Positions 51,300 through 60,265 of a DNA stretch of 64,000 bases are shown here, piece by piece (position 1 is the stretch's first letter; every line of letters begins with the position of its first letter). The DNA lies in contig DASWHR010000141.1 in the NCBI GenBank assembly GCA_036398095.1, positions 4,632 to 68,631 on the forward strand, read 5' to 3'. Under the pieces are notes generated by a model. It was not told where the DNA came from and searched no databases. It worked only from the letters and a program-made list of their open reading frames with translations. This stretch comes from DASWHR01 sp036398095. GTDB taxonomy: Bacteria; Actinomycetota; AC-67. A program made the translations under genes and the position numbers.

Positions 51300-52679
51300 G
51301 TGAATCTTGACACCAGTGCCGCGATCGATTCGCTCGGCTCCGCATTGAACGGATCTCTCGTGCGTCCCGACGACGGCCGCTACGAAGAGTTGCGCGCGGT
51401 CTGGAACGCGATGATCGATCGCCGGCCGGCCGCGATCGCGCGCCCCGCGAACGTCGAGGACGTCGTCGCGGTCGTGAACACGGCTCACGAACACGACCTG
51501 TTGCTGGCGGTTCGAAACGGCGGCCACAGCATGCCGGGCTTTTCCACGTGCGACGACGGACTCGTGCTCGACCTTCGCGACCTGAACGCGGTGACGGTCG
51601 ACCCGGCAGCGCAAACCGCGTCCGTGCAAGGCGGCGCGCTGATCTCGGACTTGGACCGCGCAACGCAAGAGCACGGGCTGGCCGTCCCGATGGGAACGGT
51701 GGCGCACACCGGCGTCGCCGGTTTGACGCTCGGCGGCGGCCTTGGGCGCTTGACGCGCATGCACGGCCTGTCGATCGACGCGCTCGTCGGCGTCCAAGTC
51801 GTCACTGCGGACGGCACGGTCGTCGAAGCCTCCGACGCGGAGAACCCGGACTTGCTGTGGGCCATGCGCGGCGCCGGCCCGAACTTCGGTGTGGCGACCA
51901 GACTGGACTTCCGCGCGTTTCCGATCGGCAAAGACATGGGCGCAGGGTTGGCCGTCTACGAGTTGGAGCATGCTCGCGACGCGCTCTCGGCGCTCGGCGA
52001 GTACGAGCGAGTCGCGGCCGAGCACTTGGTCATCGTCGCATCGCTCAAGACGATTCCGGCGGGGCCGCCCTTCCCGCCCGCGCTGCACGGCCGGCGGGCG
52101 CTGTTCGTCGGTGCGAACAGCTTCGGTCCCCCCGATCAGGCCGAAAAAGAGGCGCGCGACGTCGCCCAGTTCGCGCCGGCGGCGTTCAGCGCGCAGGTTC
52201 GGGTGCCGTACCTGGCGGCGCAGCAGATGAACGACGAATACTTCGCGTGGGGCCAGCGCAACTACGTGAAAGGCGCCTTGCTGCCGGCGTTGACTCCGGA
52301 GACGGCCGACGCCGCGCTGGCCGCGTTCGAGTCGGCGCCCGGCGATCACGCCGAGATCGACTTCATCATGATCGGCGGGGCCGCATCGCGGGTCGCCGAG
52401 AGTGCGACGGCCTACAGCGGCCGCGAAGCGCGCTTCTTTAACGGCATCCAATCCACCTGGCAGGACCCGTCGCAGGACGCAGCGCAGCGCGGCTGGTGCC
52501 GGTCCACGTGCGAGGCGCTCTCGCGGTTCCATATGAGCGCGAACTACGTCAACGCGCTCGAGGAGACCGACCCGGTCGAGGTCGCCTACGGCCCCGAGAA
52601 ATACGCCCGGCTGGTCGAGTTGAAGCGACGCTACGATCCGCAGAACCTGTTCCGGCTCAACAACAACATTCGGCCGTAG
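51300..52679 (+). CDS. FAD-binding oxidoreductase, berberine-bridge-enzyme type
   Basis: 459 residues, GTG start. The PCMH-type FAD domain has PANVEDVVAVVN, VRNGGHSMPGF with H76 as the covalent FAD ligand, and GTVAHTGVAGLTLGGGLGRLTRMHGLSIDALVGVQVVTADG. The Cys of bicovalent BBE enzymes is replaced (GTVAHTG), so flavin attachment should be through His only. The C-terminal BBE motif YGPEKYARLVELKRRYDPQNLFRLNNNI is intact. It probably oxidises an alcohol or sugar. GAGGGGG is present upstream. Confidence 0.9.
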   Translation: MNLDTSAAIDSLGSALNGSLVRPDDGRYEELRAVWNAMIDRRPAAIARPANVEDVVAVVNTAHEHDLLLAVRNGGHSMPGFSTCDDGLVLDLRDLNAVTVDPAAQTASVQGGALISDLDRATQEHGLAVPMGTVAHTGVAGLTLGGGLGRLTRMHGLSIDALVGVQVVTADGTVVEASDAENPDLLWAMRGAGPNFGVATRLDFRAFPIGKDMGAGLAVYELEHARDALSALGEYERVAAEHLVIVASLKTIPAGPPFPPALHGRRALFVGANSFGPPDQAEKEARDVAQFAPAAFSAQVRVPYLAAQQMNDEYFAWGQRNYVKGALLPALTPETADAALAAFESAPGDHAEIDFIMIGGAASRVAESATAYSGREARFFNGIQSTWQDPSQDAAQRGWCRSTCEALSRFHMSANYVNALEETDPVEVAYGPEKYARLVELKRRYDPQNLFRLNNNIRP

Positions 52680-52706
52680 CGCGACGCGCAATGCGTCCGG
52701 CACCGG

Positions 52707-52712
52707 TACGCT
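52707..52712 (+). promoter_or_regulatory. Predicted -10 box of the M50 protease gene (leaderless)
   Basis: TACGCT is followed by 7 nt and the GTG start at 52720. No ribosome binding site is seen. Confidence 0.4.
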
Positions 52713-52719
52713 GACGCCG

Positions 52720-53835
52720 GTGTCCGGCCTTCGCTTCCGCCTCGCAGGCATTCCGGTTCGAGTCGAGCCGGTCTTCTTCCTGATCATCGTGCTGATCGGG
52801 GGGCTGGACCGGCCCGGCATCTTGATCCTTTCCTTCGCCGCGACCGCGTTCGTGTCGATCCTGTTCCACGAATTCGCGCATGCGGTTGCGTTCCGCGCCT
52901 TCGGACGCTCGCCCAGCATCGTGCTGCACGCGTTCGGCGGATTGACCGGAGCGCCGGGCGCGCCACTGTCTCGGACGCGCGACATCGTCGTGTCGGCCGC
53001 CGGGCCGCTCAGCCAGATCATCGTGCTGGGCGTCCCCGCGCTGATGCTGCGGCTGCCGATCGCTCGCGCGTTTCGCTCGATCAACTGGTACATCGCGCTC
53101 ACCGACGCGGCCTGGATCAACATCGGATGGGGCGTGCTCAACCTGATGCCGGTGCTGCCGCTGGACGGCGGACGGATCGCCGCCGGACTCTTGGGCGGCG
53201 CGCGTCACGGGATGCGGGTCGCGCACGGGTTGGGCGTGGTGGTCGCGTCGGCCGGCGCCGTGTGGGGCTTGATGAATCAACGCATCTTCCTGGCGATGTT
53301 CGGCGGGATGTTCGCCGCCATCAACGTCGCCGGCTTTCGCGACCAGCGCAGAGCGCCGCACGTCGCGCGCATTCGCGAAGGCCACCGGCTGATCGATGCG
53401 GGCGATCCGGCGAGCGCGCTGCTTCCGGCGACCGAGGTGTTCCACGCGCCGGTCGCGCCGCCGGGAATCCGCGTGGAAGCCGCCGAGCTGGCCGCGTGGG
53501 CACATCTGGCCCGCGATGATGCCGACGCGGCCGCAGGCGCGCTGCGCCTGCTGCCGCAAGGCGCGGAGCGATCGCCGTACCTGGCCGCGTACACGGCGCT
53601 GGCCGGCGGTGATCGCGATGCGGCGCTCATCGTCGCGGCACGCGCGTTCGCCTCCGATGCCGGCGCGCCGCCGAACCGTCTGCTGGCGGCGCGACTGGTG
53701 CGCGAGCGCATGGTCGAGCCGCTGGCGGCGATCCTTCGTGACGCCGGCGACGAAGGCCGCGGGCTCGGCGAGCTGTCACAAGCGCTACGCGACGCCGGCT
53801 TCGGCGACGAGGCTGCGCGGCTGCCGGGATCCTGA
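52720..53835 (+). CDS. M50-family site-2-protease-like membrane metalloprotease
   Basis: 371 residues. The zinc motif HEFAH (50-54) sits in a membrane segment, and the third ligand motif NLMPVLPLDGGR is near 140-152, as in SpoIVFB/S2P-type proteases. About five hydrophobic segments span 15-205. The C-terminal 160 residues are a helical TPR-like soluble domain rather than CBS domains. It probably cuts a membrane protein such as an anti-sigma factor; the substrate is unknown. Confidence 0.88.
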   Translation: MSGLRFRLAGIPVRVEPVFFLIIVLIGGLDRPGILILSFAATAFVSILFHEFAHAVAFRAFGRSPSIVLHAFGGLTGAPGAPLSRTRDIVVSAAGPLSQIIVLGVPALMLRLPIARAFRSINWYIALTDAAWINIGWGVLNLMPVLPLDGGRIAAGLLGGARHGMRVAHGLGVVVASAGAVWGLMNQRIFLAMFGGMFAAINVAGFRDQRRAPHVARIREGHRLIDAGDPASALLPATEVFHAPVAPPGIRVEAAELAAWAHLARDDADAAAGALRLLPQGAERSPYLAAYTALAGGDRDAALIVAARAFASDAGAPPNRLLAARLVRERMVEPLAAILRDAGDEGRGLGELSQALRDAGFGDEAARLPGS

Positions 53836-53859
53836 CCCCCACAGCCGCTTTCCGACGCG

Positions 53860-54519
53860 TCAGCCGAGGTTCTTGCGGAAGAACTCGAGCGTGCGACCCC
53901 GCGCGTCCTGCGAGGCGCCGCGGTCGTAGACATCGGAGCGCGTTTCGTTCGTGAACGCGTGGTGCGTGCCCGGATAGACATGGAACTCGTGGTCGATGCC
54001 GTGCTTCGACAACTCGGCGGAGAGCACATCCCGAACCTGTTGCGTGACGAAGTCGTCGTGCTCGGCGAACAGCCCCAGCACCGGTGCGTTCATCTTCGAG
54101 TAGTCGGGCGTGAGGGCCGGATGGATGCCGTACATGTCCACGACCGCGCCGACATGCTCGGGGGCAACCGTGCCGGCGAGCAGCGCGAGCTGGCCGCCCA
54201 TGCAGAAGCCGATCACCCCGACGCGCCCGCCCGTCTGGCCGGCAAGGAACGCGGCCGCCCCGCGCGCGTCGGCCGCCGTCCGGTCGATGTCGAGCGCCAT
54301 CATCAGCTTGCCGGCCTCATCGGGTTCGGTCGCGAGAGAGCCGTGGTAGAAGTCCGGAGCGAGCGCGGTGAAGCCTTCGGCCGCGAAGTCGTCGCACACG
54401 CCTTTAATCTGATCGTTGAGCCCCCACCATTCCTGGATCACCACGATCCCCGGACCGTCGCCCGCCAGATAGCCCTGCGCGGTCCCTCCATTGCTCTCAA
54501 AGCTCACCATCTCACCCAT
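53860..54519 (-). CDS. Dienelactone hydrolase family protein
   Basis: 219 residues. The catalytic triad is C106 in GFCMGG, Asp in FAEHDDFV (about 155) and His in GTHHAF (about 186). EWWGLNDQIKGVCDDFA is typical of the family, which hydrolyses dienelactones or similar esters. The start at 54519 has AAGGAGGG upstream. The first 8 nt overlap the 3' end of the VanY-like lipoprotein gene, so the two are cotranscribed. Confidence 0.9.
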   Translation of the reverse strand: MGEMVSFESNGGTAQGYLAGDGPGIVVIQEWWGLNDQIKGVCDDFAAEGFTALAPDFYHGSLATEPDEAGKLMMALDIDRTAADARGAAAFLAGQTGGRVGVIGFCMGGQLALLAGTVAPEHVGAVVDMYGIHPALTPDYSKMNAPVLGLFAEHDDFVTQQVRDVLSAELSKHGIDHEFHVYPGTHHAFTNETRSDVYDRGASQDARGRTLEFFRKNLG

Positions 54520-55699
54520 GCATACCCTCCTTCGGAAACGAGCCGAACTCGAAGTGCATCGCGTCGGGGGTGGTCCAGGTGCCGCCCCAGATGAATCCCC
54601 AGCGCTGCATGATCTGCACGAGCCGCATGTCCTGCGTCGACGCGGCGCCGTAGCCGTTCGCGGCCGCGTTGATGTCGACCGCGACACCGAACGCGTGGCG
54701 CGAGATGGCCTCGCTGTTGCCGACCTGCATGCGAGGGTTGTAGCAGCCGTCGTTGGTTCGCACCAGTCCGGCCAGGCCGCGCTGCTGCAACTCGAGCATG
54801 ACGCGTCGGAGCTGCGGGATGATCAATCGGTGGCACCGCACCGTCCCCAGCACCGGCACCGACGCCTCGACGATGTTGGCCGCCGACCATGCGGGATCGA
54901 TCGCGATGGCGCGTCCGGCCCGCTCGCGATACCAGAACTCGCCGAAGAGCGTCTTCAACTCGCCGAGCGAGAGTAGCCGCCGCTGGGTTCCCGGCGCGGC
55001 CGGGGCTTGCGGTCCGGCTGCGGGCGTGCCGGCGCGGATGCGCGCGGGGAAGGTTCCGACGGCTCGCGTAAGCGCGGCCTCGGCTTCCACGCCGCGCTCG
55101 GGTTCGACGACGACGACGATGCCATTCGCACGACCCAGATCCAGCGCGTCGGCGGTGGCCGGCGGGATCACGATCTCGGAGCGGAACCAGCGGTCGTCGG
55201 GGACGACCGCGCCGATGCGCACGCGCGCGCGACGACGCCCGTTTCCGATGTCGAGCGCATCGCCCGCCTCGACACCGCGGAGCGCCGCAACGCTTCGAGG
55301 GACGACCGCCTCGCCGCGTCGCAGCGCGGCGGCCGCGTCGGCGAAACGTTCGTAGGCGCCGAGCACGTTCGCGTCTTGCATCTCGACCGAGATCGGAAGG
55401 ATCGAGCCGGCCGGCCGGCCCGCGAGCGGCTTGGTTCCGCCGACGACGCCGAGCAAGTTCAGCGTTCCGCTGCGCCGCGCCGCGACGGCCATGACGCCGG
55501 GAACCTTCGCAGCCGCGGACGCGATCGCCGGCGGCAACTGCTTCGACGACCAGATCGTGATCCGAACCGGCTGATCGGGCTCGGCCGGCTCGACGACGAG
55601 ATCTTCGCCGGCCGCGAGGTCGTTTGACGGCGGTGCGGCGGGCACCGTGCACGACGCGAGCACGCCGAGCAGAGCGAGGGCGACCAGACGGCGAGACAT
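54512..55699 (-). CDS. Lipoprotein with a VanY/M15-type D,D-carboxypeptidase domain
   Basis: 395 residues from the ATG at 55699. The signal peptide has lipobox LASC (Cys17); the in-frame codons before it encode no signal. The middle part (about 30-230) is a beta-rich region of unknown role. Residues about 265-390 are an M15-type fold with zinc ligands in SRHAFGVAVDINAA (His, Asp) and DAMHFEFG (His), as in Peptidase_M15_4 proteins. It probably trims peptidoglycan peptides at the outer membrane face. Confidence 0.82.
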   Translation of the reverse strand: MSRRLVALALLGVLASCTVPAAPPSNDLAAGEDLVVEPAEPDQPVRITIWSSKQLPPAIASAAAKVPGVMAVAARRSGTLNLLGVVGGTKPLAGRPAGSILPISVEMQDANVLGAYERFADAAAALRRGEAVVPRSVAALRGVEAGDALDIGNGRRRARVRIGAVVPDDRWFRSEIVIPPATADALDLGRANGIVVVVEPERGVEAEAALTRAVGTFPARIRAGTPAAGPQAPAAPGTQRRLLSLGELKTLFGEFWYRERAGRAIAIDPAWSAANIVEASVPVLGTVRCHRLIIPQLRRVMLELQQRGLAGLVRTNDGCYNPRMQVGNSEAISRHAFGVAVDINAAANGYGAASTQDMRLVQIMQRWGFIWGGTWTTPDAMHFEFGSFPKEGMHG

Positions 55700-55743
55700 G
55701 TGGACCCAGTGTGCCACTCCGGGCGCCGTGGCGCCCGCGGTTC

Positions 55744-56640
55744 TCAGCCGAGATGCTCGCCGAACCATTGCAAGACGAGTTGATACGCCTGAGCGGCCGC
55801 AGCGGCGTTGTATCGTTCACCGGTGTCGTTAAAGAACGCGTGATTGGCCCCGGGAAACGTTTCGATTCGATGCGTGAGACCCGCTTGCTTGAGCGCGGAC
55901 TCTGCGGCGGACCGTGTCGCGTTCACGCGATCGTCCAACGCCGCATAGACACCCAGGACCGCTGCGGTGGATCCTGAGAAGTCCGGCTCGTCCGGCGTTG
56001 GACCGTAGAAAGGAGCGGCCGCGGCCAGGCGCGGCTCGCCCGCGTCGAGCAGCGTCCAAACCATCCCGCCTCCGAAGCAGAAGCCCATCGCGCCGATCTT
56101 GCGTCCGGGAACGCGCCGTTCGATCTCGCTCACACCGGCCTTCAAATCGGCGATGAACCGCTCGTCGGAGACGCGCCCGAGCGCTGCCGTGGCGTTGGCG
56201 GAATCTCCTTCCGCCGCGGTCCCGCCCTCATCCGAGAGCAGATCGATCGCGAGGGCCGAATAGCCGCTGCCGGCGAGCCGTCCGGCGACCGAGCGGATGT
56301 GATCGGTGAGTCCGCGGTTCTCGTGGACGACCAGCACGCCACCACGCGGATCGCTCGCGTCGGCCCACGCGCCCATCAGGGTGCGCCCGCCGGGTCCTGC
56401 AAACGTGATGGCGGTCGTGGCGACCGGTGTCGTTCCGGCCGGAGACGGCGACGGCGAGGGAACGGGCGACGTCGCGGTCGGGACGGGCGTGTCGGCGGCG
56501 CAGGCCGCGAGCAGAGACGATGCGGCCGCGACCGAAAAGCCCATCAACGCAAGCCGGCGAAGCGCTTCGCGCCGAGAGATCAGTCCGTCGGCGTGATCGA
56601 CTGCGACTTCTTCCGCGAGGTACCGCTGCAACGGGGTCAT
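55744..56640 (-). CDS. Exported dienelactone hydrolase-like lipoprotein
   Basis: 298 residues. The N-terminus has SRREALRRLALMGFSVAAASSLLAACA, a Tat-like twin-Arg (23-24) and lipobox with Cys47. A Pro/Ser/Thr linker leads to a dienelactone hydrolase domain: VVHENRGLTDHIR, C188 in GFCFGGG, Asp in YAALDDRVNA and His in GANHAFFND. This enzyme works outside the cell, unlike the cytoplasmic relative at 53860. GGGAGGTGGTC precedes the ATG, an unusually long match to the 16S anti-Shine-Dalgarno. Confidence 0.88.
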   Translation of the reverse strand: MTPLQRYLAEEVAVDHADGLISRREALRRLALMGFSVAAASSLLAACAADTPVPTATSPVPSPSPSPAGTTPVATTAITFAGPGGRTLMGAWADASDPRGGVLVVHENRGLTDHIRSVAGRLAGSGYSALAIDLLSDEGGTAAEGDSANATAALGRVSDERFIADLKAGVSEIERRVPGRKIGAMGFCFGGGMVWTLLDAGEPRLAAAAPFYGPTPDEPDFSGSTAAVLGVYAALDDRVNATRSAAESALKQAGLTHRIETFPGANHAFFNDTGERYNAAAAAQAYQLVLQWFGEHLG

Positions 56641-56727
56641 CAGACCACCTCCCGCAGTGAGTTACCCGCTTCGGACGCCTCAGGATTCACCCGAGCAGAA
56701 ATAACAGATGTGTAATTGCGAATCCGC

Positions 56728-57087
56728 TCAGCGCAAATCCTGCACGAACAGCGTTCCGTCGCGGTCGGTGACGGTTCCGCGTCCGAGCGGGAGAGCGACG
56801 GTGGCGGCCTTGAGCGCGGGCTCGAGACCTGGGATCTTCGCGTAGATACCCTGCGGGCCAAGCACCATCCGGCCGGTTTCGACGTCGTATTTCGCTCCGT
56901 GGCGGGGACACACCACGTATCCATCGGTATCGATGGAACCGCCGGCCAGGTCGGCGACCATGTGGCGGCACCGGCGCGTCACCGCAAACGTCTTCCCGCC
57001 GTCGTTGCCGACGGCCCACCGACCGGCCCCGACCACGCATCCCGGCGGAAGATCCGCTGTGCGGCATACCTCGATCTCTTTCGACAT
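56728..57087 (-). CDS. Rieske [2Fe-2S] ferredoxin-like protein
   Basis: 119 residues. The cluster motifs are C40-R-H42 and C60-P-R-H63 in CRHM and CPRHGAKYD, with 17 residues between, typical of Rieske ferredoxins of the NirD/oxygenase type. No membrane segment. It transfers electrons in the cytoplasm. Its GGAG box overlaps the stop of the LOG gene 3 nt upstream, so translation is coupled. Confidence 0.9.
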   Translation of the reverse strand: MSKEIEVCRTADLPPGCVVGAGRWAVGNDGGKTFAVTRRCRHMVADLAGGSIDTDGYVVCPRHGAKYDVETGRMVLGPQGIYAKIPGLEPALKAATVALPLGRGTVTDRDGTLFVQDLR

Positions 57088-57090
57088 GTT

Positions 57091-57873
57091 CTACTCCGCG
57101 TCGCTCTTGTGCGGACCCACGACGGGCTCCGCCTTGGGATCGGACGTCGCCGTGCGCCGCTTCATCACGTCGCGCAGGTGCGGCACGACCTCGTTCGGAT
57201 CGTCGCACACACGAAAGATATCGAGATCCTCCGGCGCGATCATGCCAAGGTCCAGCGTTCGCGCCTTCAACCAATCGATCAGCCCGCTCCAGTAGTCGCT
57301 GCCGACCAGAACCACAGGGAAGTCGAGCACCTTTCCGGTTTGGATCAGCGTCAGCGCCTCGAACAACTCGTCGAACGTGCCGAAGCCGCCGGGAAAGACG
57401 ACGAACCCTTCCGCATACTTGACGAACATGGTCTTGCGAACGAAGAAGTAGCGAAAGTCGATGCCGAGATCCACGTACGCATTCGTGCCCTGCTCGAAGG
57501 GAAGCTCGATGTTGCATCCGATCGAGAGGCCGCCGGCCTCTTTGCAGCCGCGATTCGCGGCCTCCATCACGCCGGGGCCGCCGCCGGTGATGACCGCCAA
57601 TCCGGCGTCCGCGATCGCCGCGCCGACCACGCGCGCGCCGTCGTAGACCGGATCGCCTTCGCGCACGCGGGCCGAGCCGAACACGCTGATCGCCGGCGGG
57701 ATCGCAGACAGCGCATCGAAGCCGTCGACGAACTCGCTCAGGATTCGCAGCGCGCGCCACGATTCTTCGCCGCGCTGCGGGCCGTGGCGTTCCAGCAGGT
57801 CGAGATCTTCGGTGTGCCCGGAGCCGTCGGGAAAGACGACGCGGCCGCGACGACGGGACCGTTGTTCGCTCAT
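57091..57873 (-). CDS. LOG-family protein (TIGR00730-type Rossmann fold)
   Basis: 260 residues. The family motifs are ISVFGSARV, VITGGGPGVMEAANRGCKEAGG and VVFPGGFGTFDELFEALTLIQTGK (PGGxGTxxE). Related enzymes are phosphoribohydrolases that release cytokinin bases or act on other nucleotide monophosphates. N- and C-terminal extensions are charged. It starts the LOG-Rieske unit; TAGGGT seven nt before the ATG predicts a leaderless transcript. Confidence 0.9.
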   Translation of the reverse strand: MSEQRSRRRGRVVFPDGSGHTEDLDLLERHGPQRGEESWRALRILSEFVDGFDALSAIPPAISVFGSARVREGDPVYDGARVVGAAIADAGLAVITGGGPGVMEAANRGCKEAGGLSIGCNIELPFEQGTNAYVDLGIDFRYFFVRKTMFVKYAEGFVVFPGGFGTFDELFEALTLIQTGKVLDFPVVLVGSDYWSGLIDWLKARTLDLGMIAPEDLDIFRVCDDPNEVVPHLRDVMKRRTATSDPKAEPVVGPHKSDAE

Positions 57874-57880
57874 AGCGATG

Positions 57881-57886
57881 ACCCTA
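57881..57886 (-). promoter_or_regulatory. Predicted -10 box of the LOG gene (leaderless)
   Basis: Minus-strand TAGGGT followed by 7 nt and the ATG at 57873. The box lies just past the enoyl-CoA hydratase stop, so the LOG gene seems separate from that transcript. Confidence 0.4.
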
Positions 57887-57903
57887 CCGCAGCCGCGACC
57901 GGG

Positions 57904-58689
57904 CTAACCGCGGGCCGGCGGTCGCGGTGACTCGTCGCGGGCGCCGGCGGCGAACCGCTGCAAGCCGGCGAGCATCTCTTCGCTCAGCAGCGTCGGACGC
58001 ACAACGCGCGCCTCCAGCACGAGCGCGTCGTCGAGATCCATCGCGAACCCTCGGAGCGCCGCTTCGCGGTCGGCGCGGATTCCCGGCTGATTCGGATACG
58101 AGGCGATCTGCTCGGCGAGCGCGAGGGCGCGGCCGAGTGCTCCGCCGGCCGGAACGACTTCTTGCACGAAGCCCATCTCGAAAGCGCGCCGCGCATCGAT
58201 CCGCGCGCCGGTCGCGAGCATGTATAGCGCATTGCCCATCCCCATGATCCGCGAGAAGCGCTGCGTCCCCCCGTCGGTGTAGGGCACGCCCCACCGGCGC
58301 GACAGGCATCCGAACTCGGCGTTGTCCGCGGCGATGCGGATGTCGCACCAGGCGGCCAGCTCGAAGCCGCCGGCAAAGCAGAAGCCGTTGATCGCCGCGA
58401 TCGTCGGCTTGCCGGGATCCAGCCGCGCGAAGCCCATCGGCCCGGCGCTGTCGACGTATTCGTGATCCAACAAGGTCTGCGCGTTCTTCAAGTCGGCGCC
58501 CGCGCAGAACGACACGTCGCCCTCACCGGTGACGACCAGCACGCGCGCGGCGGCGTCGTCGGCAAATGCTTCGATCACGCGGCCGAGCCCGACGGCCGTG
58601 TCTCCGTCGACGCAGTTGCGGACCTCCGGCCGGTTGATCCGCACGATCCGCACCTCGCCGCGATCCTCGACGGCCACCTTCTGCGTCAT
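57904..58689 (-). CDS. Enoyl-CoA hydratase/isomerase family protein
   Basis: 261 residues of crotonase fold: RINRPEVRNCVDGDTAVGL, SFCAGADLKNAQ, AAINGFCFAGGFELAAWCDIRIAADNAEFGCLSRRWGVP and MLATGARIDARRAFEMGFVQEVVPAG. Glu in GFELAAW and the Gly-rich oxyanion residues are present; the second catalytic Glu of hydratases is replaced in the RRWGVP region, so the reaction may differ. ATG at 58689 has AGGGGGG upstream. It diverges from the DUF1353 gene across 54 bp. Confidence 0.88.
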   Translation of the reverse strand: MTQKVAVEDRGEVRIVRINRPEVRNCVDGDTAVGLGRVIEAFADDAAARVLVVTGEGDVSFCAGADLKNAQTLLDHEYVDSAGPMGFARLDPGKPTIAAINGFCFAGGFELAAWCDIRIAADNAEFGCLSRRWGVPYTDGGTQRFSRIMGMGNALYMLATGARIDARRAFEMGFVQEVVPAGGALGRALALAEQIASYPNQPGIRADREAALRGFAMDLDDALVLEARVVRPTLLSEEMLAGLQRFAAGARDESPRPPARG

Positions 58690-58730
58690 CGCTGCCCCCC
58701 TCGCTTCGCCGATTTCGCCAATGCTACGCG

Positions 58731-58736
58731 TACCCT
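58731..58736 (+). promoter_or_regulatory. Predicted -10 box of the DUF1353 gene (leaderless)
   Basis: TACCCT followed by 7 nt and the ATG at 58744, without a ribosome binding site. It shares a short divergent region with the enoyl-CoA hydratase gene. Confidence 0.4.
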
Positions 58737-58743
58737 TGACGGT

Positions 58744-59310
58744 ATGCCGTTCCTGAGCGAGCTGGTCATCACCGAGGCCGGCGACAACAACTGGAAGCTG
58801 ACCGCGCCGCTTCGCTACACCGCCGCCTACCAGTCGTTCGAGATTCCCACGAAGGCCGAGACCGACTTCGCCTCTGTGCCGGTGCTGTTCCAGTGGCTCA
58901 TCCCGCGGTCGGGCCGGTACACGAAGGCGGCGGTGCTGCACGACTTCTTGTGGCGCACGCCGGTGGACGGCGTGAGTCGCGGAGACGCCGACGGCATCTT
59001 CCGCCGATCCATGCGCGAGTTGGGCGTCCCGTTTCTGCGTCGCTGGCTGATGTGGGCCGGCGTCCGCGTGGCATCGCTGTGGAAGTCGAAGTTTCGCGAT
59101 CGGCTGCGAGATCTTCCTCGTGTGGTGCTGGTGTTCCTGTTTCCCGGCCTCTTCGTCCTTGCCGGCGGGGTGGTCGTCGTCGCACTGCTGCTCGGGTTCT
59201 ACCTGCTCGAGTTGATCGCCGCAGCGATCCTGATGGTGGTCCGTTCGATCCCGAGTGTGCAACGACGAACCAACCCCGTTCGCGCACCGACGATGCGCTG
59301 GCCGGCGTAA
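58744..59310 (+). CDS. DUF1353-family protein with a C-terminal membrane part
   Basis: 188 residues. The N-terminal 120 follow DUF1353: WKLTAPLRYTA, FEIPTKAETDFASVPVLFQWLIPRSGRYTKAAVLHDFLWR and DADGIFRRSMRELGVP. This domain is common in phage and bacterial genes and its function is unknown; a Cys- or His-dependent enzyme has been suggested but nothing here proves it. Two hydrophobic stretches (about 128-165) form a membrane hairpin, unlike phage members. It is convergent with the small basic protein gene. Confidence 0.8.
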   Translation: MPFLSELVITEAGDNNWKLTAPLRYTAAYQSFEIPTKAETDFASVPVLFQWLIPRSGRYTKAAVLHDFLWRTPVDGVSRGDADGIFRRSMRELGVPFLRRWLMWAGVRVASLWKSKFRDRLRDLPRVVLVFLFPGLFVLAGGVVVVALLLGFYLLELIAAAILMVVRSIPSVQRRTNPVRAPTMRWPA

Positions 59311-59320
59311 AAAGCAGCCG

Positions 59321-59506
59321 CTACGCCGCCTTCGGCGGACGCTTCGCCGGGCGGTGCCGAGCCGCGAACTTCTTGCGACCGTCCTTGGCCAGCTTCGTCA
59401 TGCGCTTGCCGGCGGTCTCCATCACACCGAATGCGGCGTTGACGGCTTTGGTCCCGAAGCGCTCCGCGATCTTCTTCGCATCGCGACCGGTGGTCGTCGT
59501 CGTCAT
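59321..59506 (-). CDS. Small basic protein, unknown
   Basis: 61 residues from the ATG at 59506; a GTG one codon earlier is possible. It has about 16 Lys/Arg residues, a Thr-rich start and a C-terminal KKFAARHRPAKRPPKAA tail that resembles the Lys/Ala/Pro tails of actinobacterial nucleoid proteins. No globular family is recognised. AAAGGAGGA precedes the start, so it is likely translated well. A DNA-binding role is only a guess from charge. Confidence 0.55.
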   Translation of the reverse strand: MTTTTTGRDAKKIAERFGTKAVNAAFGVMETAGKRMTKLAKDGRKKFAARHRPAKRPPKAA

Positions 59507-59668
59507 CACTCCTCCTTTCCCGCGCGGTCATCGTCGCCGAGCACAGCCGCGCGCGGCAGGGCCCGCCGGCCCGGAACGTTCGGGACCCGCGACAGGACCC
59601 GATCGCCCCGGGACGGTCGGCCCTGGTGCGCGCCGGCCGCCGGCGCCTACCCTTGGGTGGAGGTTCGG

Positions 59669-60076
59669 ATGCGCTGCGTTCTCGCAGGAGCAGCAGCCGC
59701 GGTGTCCGGCGTCGTCGCGCTGATTGTCGGTTGGTACACCGCAATGGCCGCCGGTGTCGGCGATGCCTACGGGGCTGAGAACCGCGCAGTCGTTGCGGCC
59801 GTGGGGCTGAGTTGGATGATCGCGGGCGCAACCGCAATCATCGCGGCGAGCGCCGGCGTTCGATACCGGGGACCTGCGGCTGCCGCCGAAGCCGGATCCG
59901 CCATCGTCATCGTCGCGGTCGCGGTCGCGGCCGGCGCCCCGCTCGGCTTGATCCCGGCGGGGATCCTGCTGGCGGCATCCGCAGCGACCTTCGCCGGGCC
60001 GGCAGGGCCTGCGGCCGAGGCGCCCGCGTCCTCCCGCCCGCCCCGCCGCACCACGACGGGCCGTCGCGCCGCGTAG
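59669..60076 (+). CDS. Small hydrophobic membrane protein, unknown
   Basis: 135 residues with three membrane segments (about 4-28, 40-63, 74-104) and a Pro/Arg/Thr-rich cytoplasmic tail. The ATG at 59669 has GGAGG at 59660-59664, only 4 nt upstream. A TACCCT box lies at 59648-59653. A four-codon longer GTG start at 59657 is possible. No family recognised. The stretch 59507-59668 before it carries only these promoter-like sequences. Confidence 0.6.
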   Translation: MRCVLAGAAAAVSGVVALIVGWYTAMAAGVGDAYGAENRAVVAAVGLSWMIAGATAIIAASAGVRYRGPAAAAEAGSAIVIVAVAVAAGAPLGLIPAGILLAASAATFAGPAGPAAEAPASSRPPRRTTTGRRAA

Positions 60077-60265
60077 TCACGCGCGCCTGCCCCGACGCCA
60101 CTCCAGTGCGCAAGAGGACACGCAACGAGTGCCCAGAAATCAGCGGAGCGCCCGACCGGAAAGCCCCGATGCTGTCGGCACGCCCGCAAAAGGCAGGAAA
60201 ACGTCCCGAGCGTGGCGAACCAGTCGAAAGGACCCGCGGGGTTCCTTGGGGGTTTAGGGGGGATC

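Noticed and set aside
60077..60265. c-di-GMP riboswitch
   Set aside because: Some GAAA and GCAAA stretches recall it, but the conserved GGACGCAAAGCC and the order of helices are missing.
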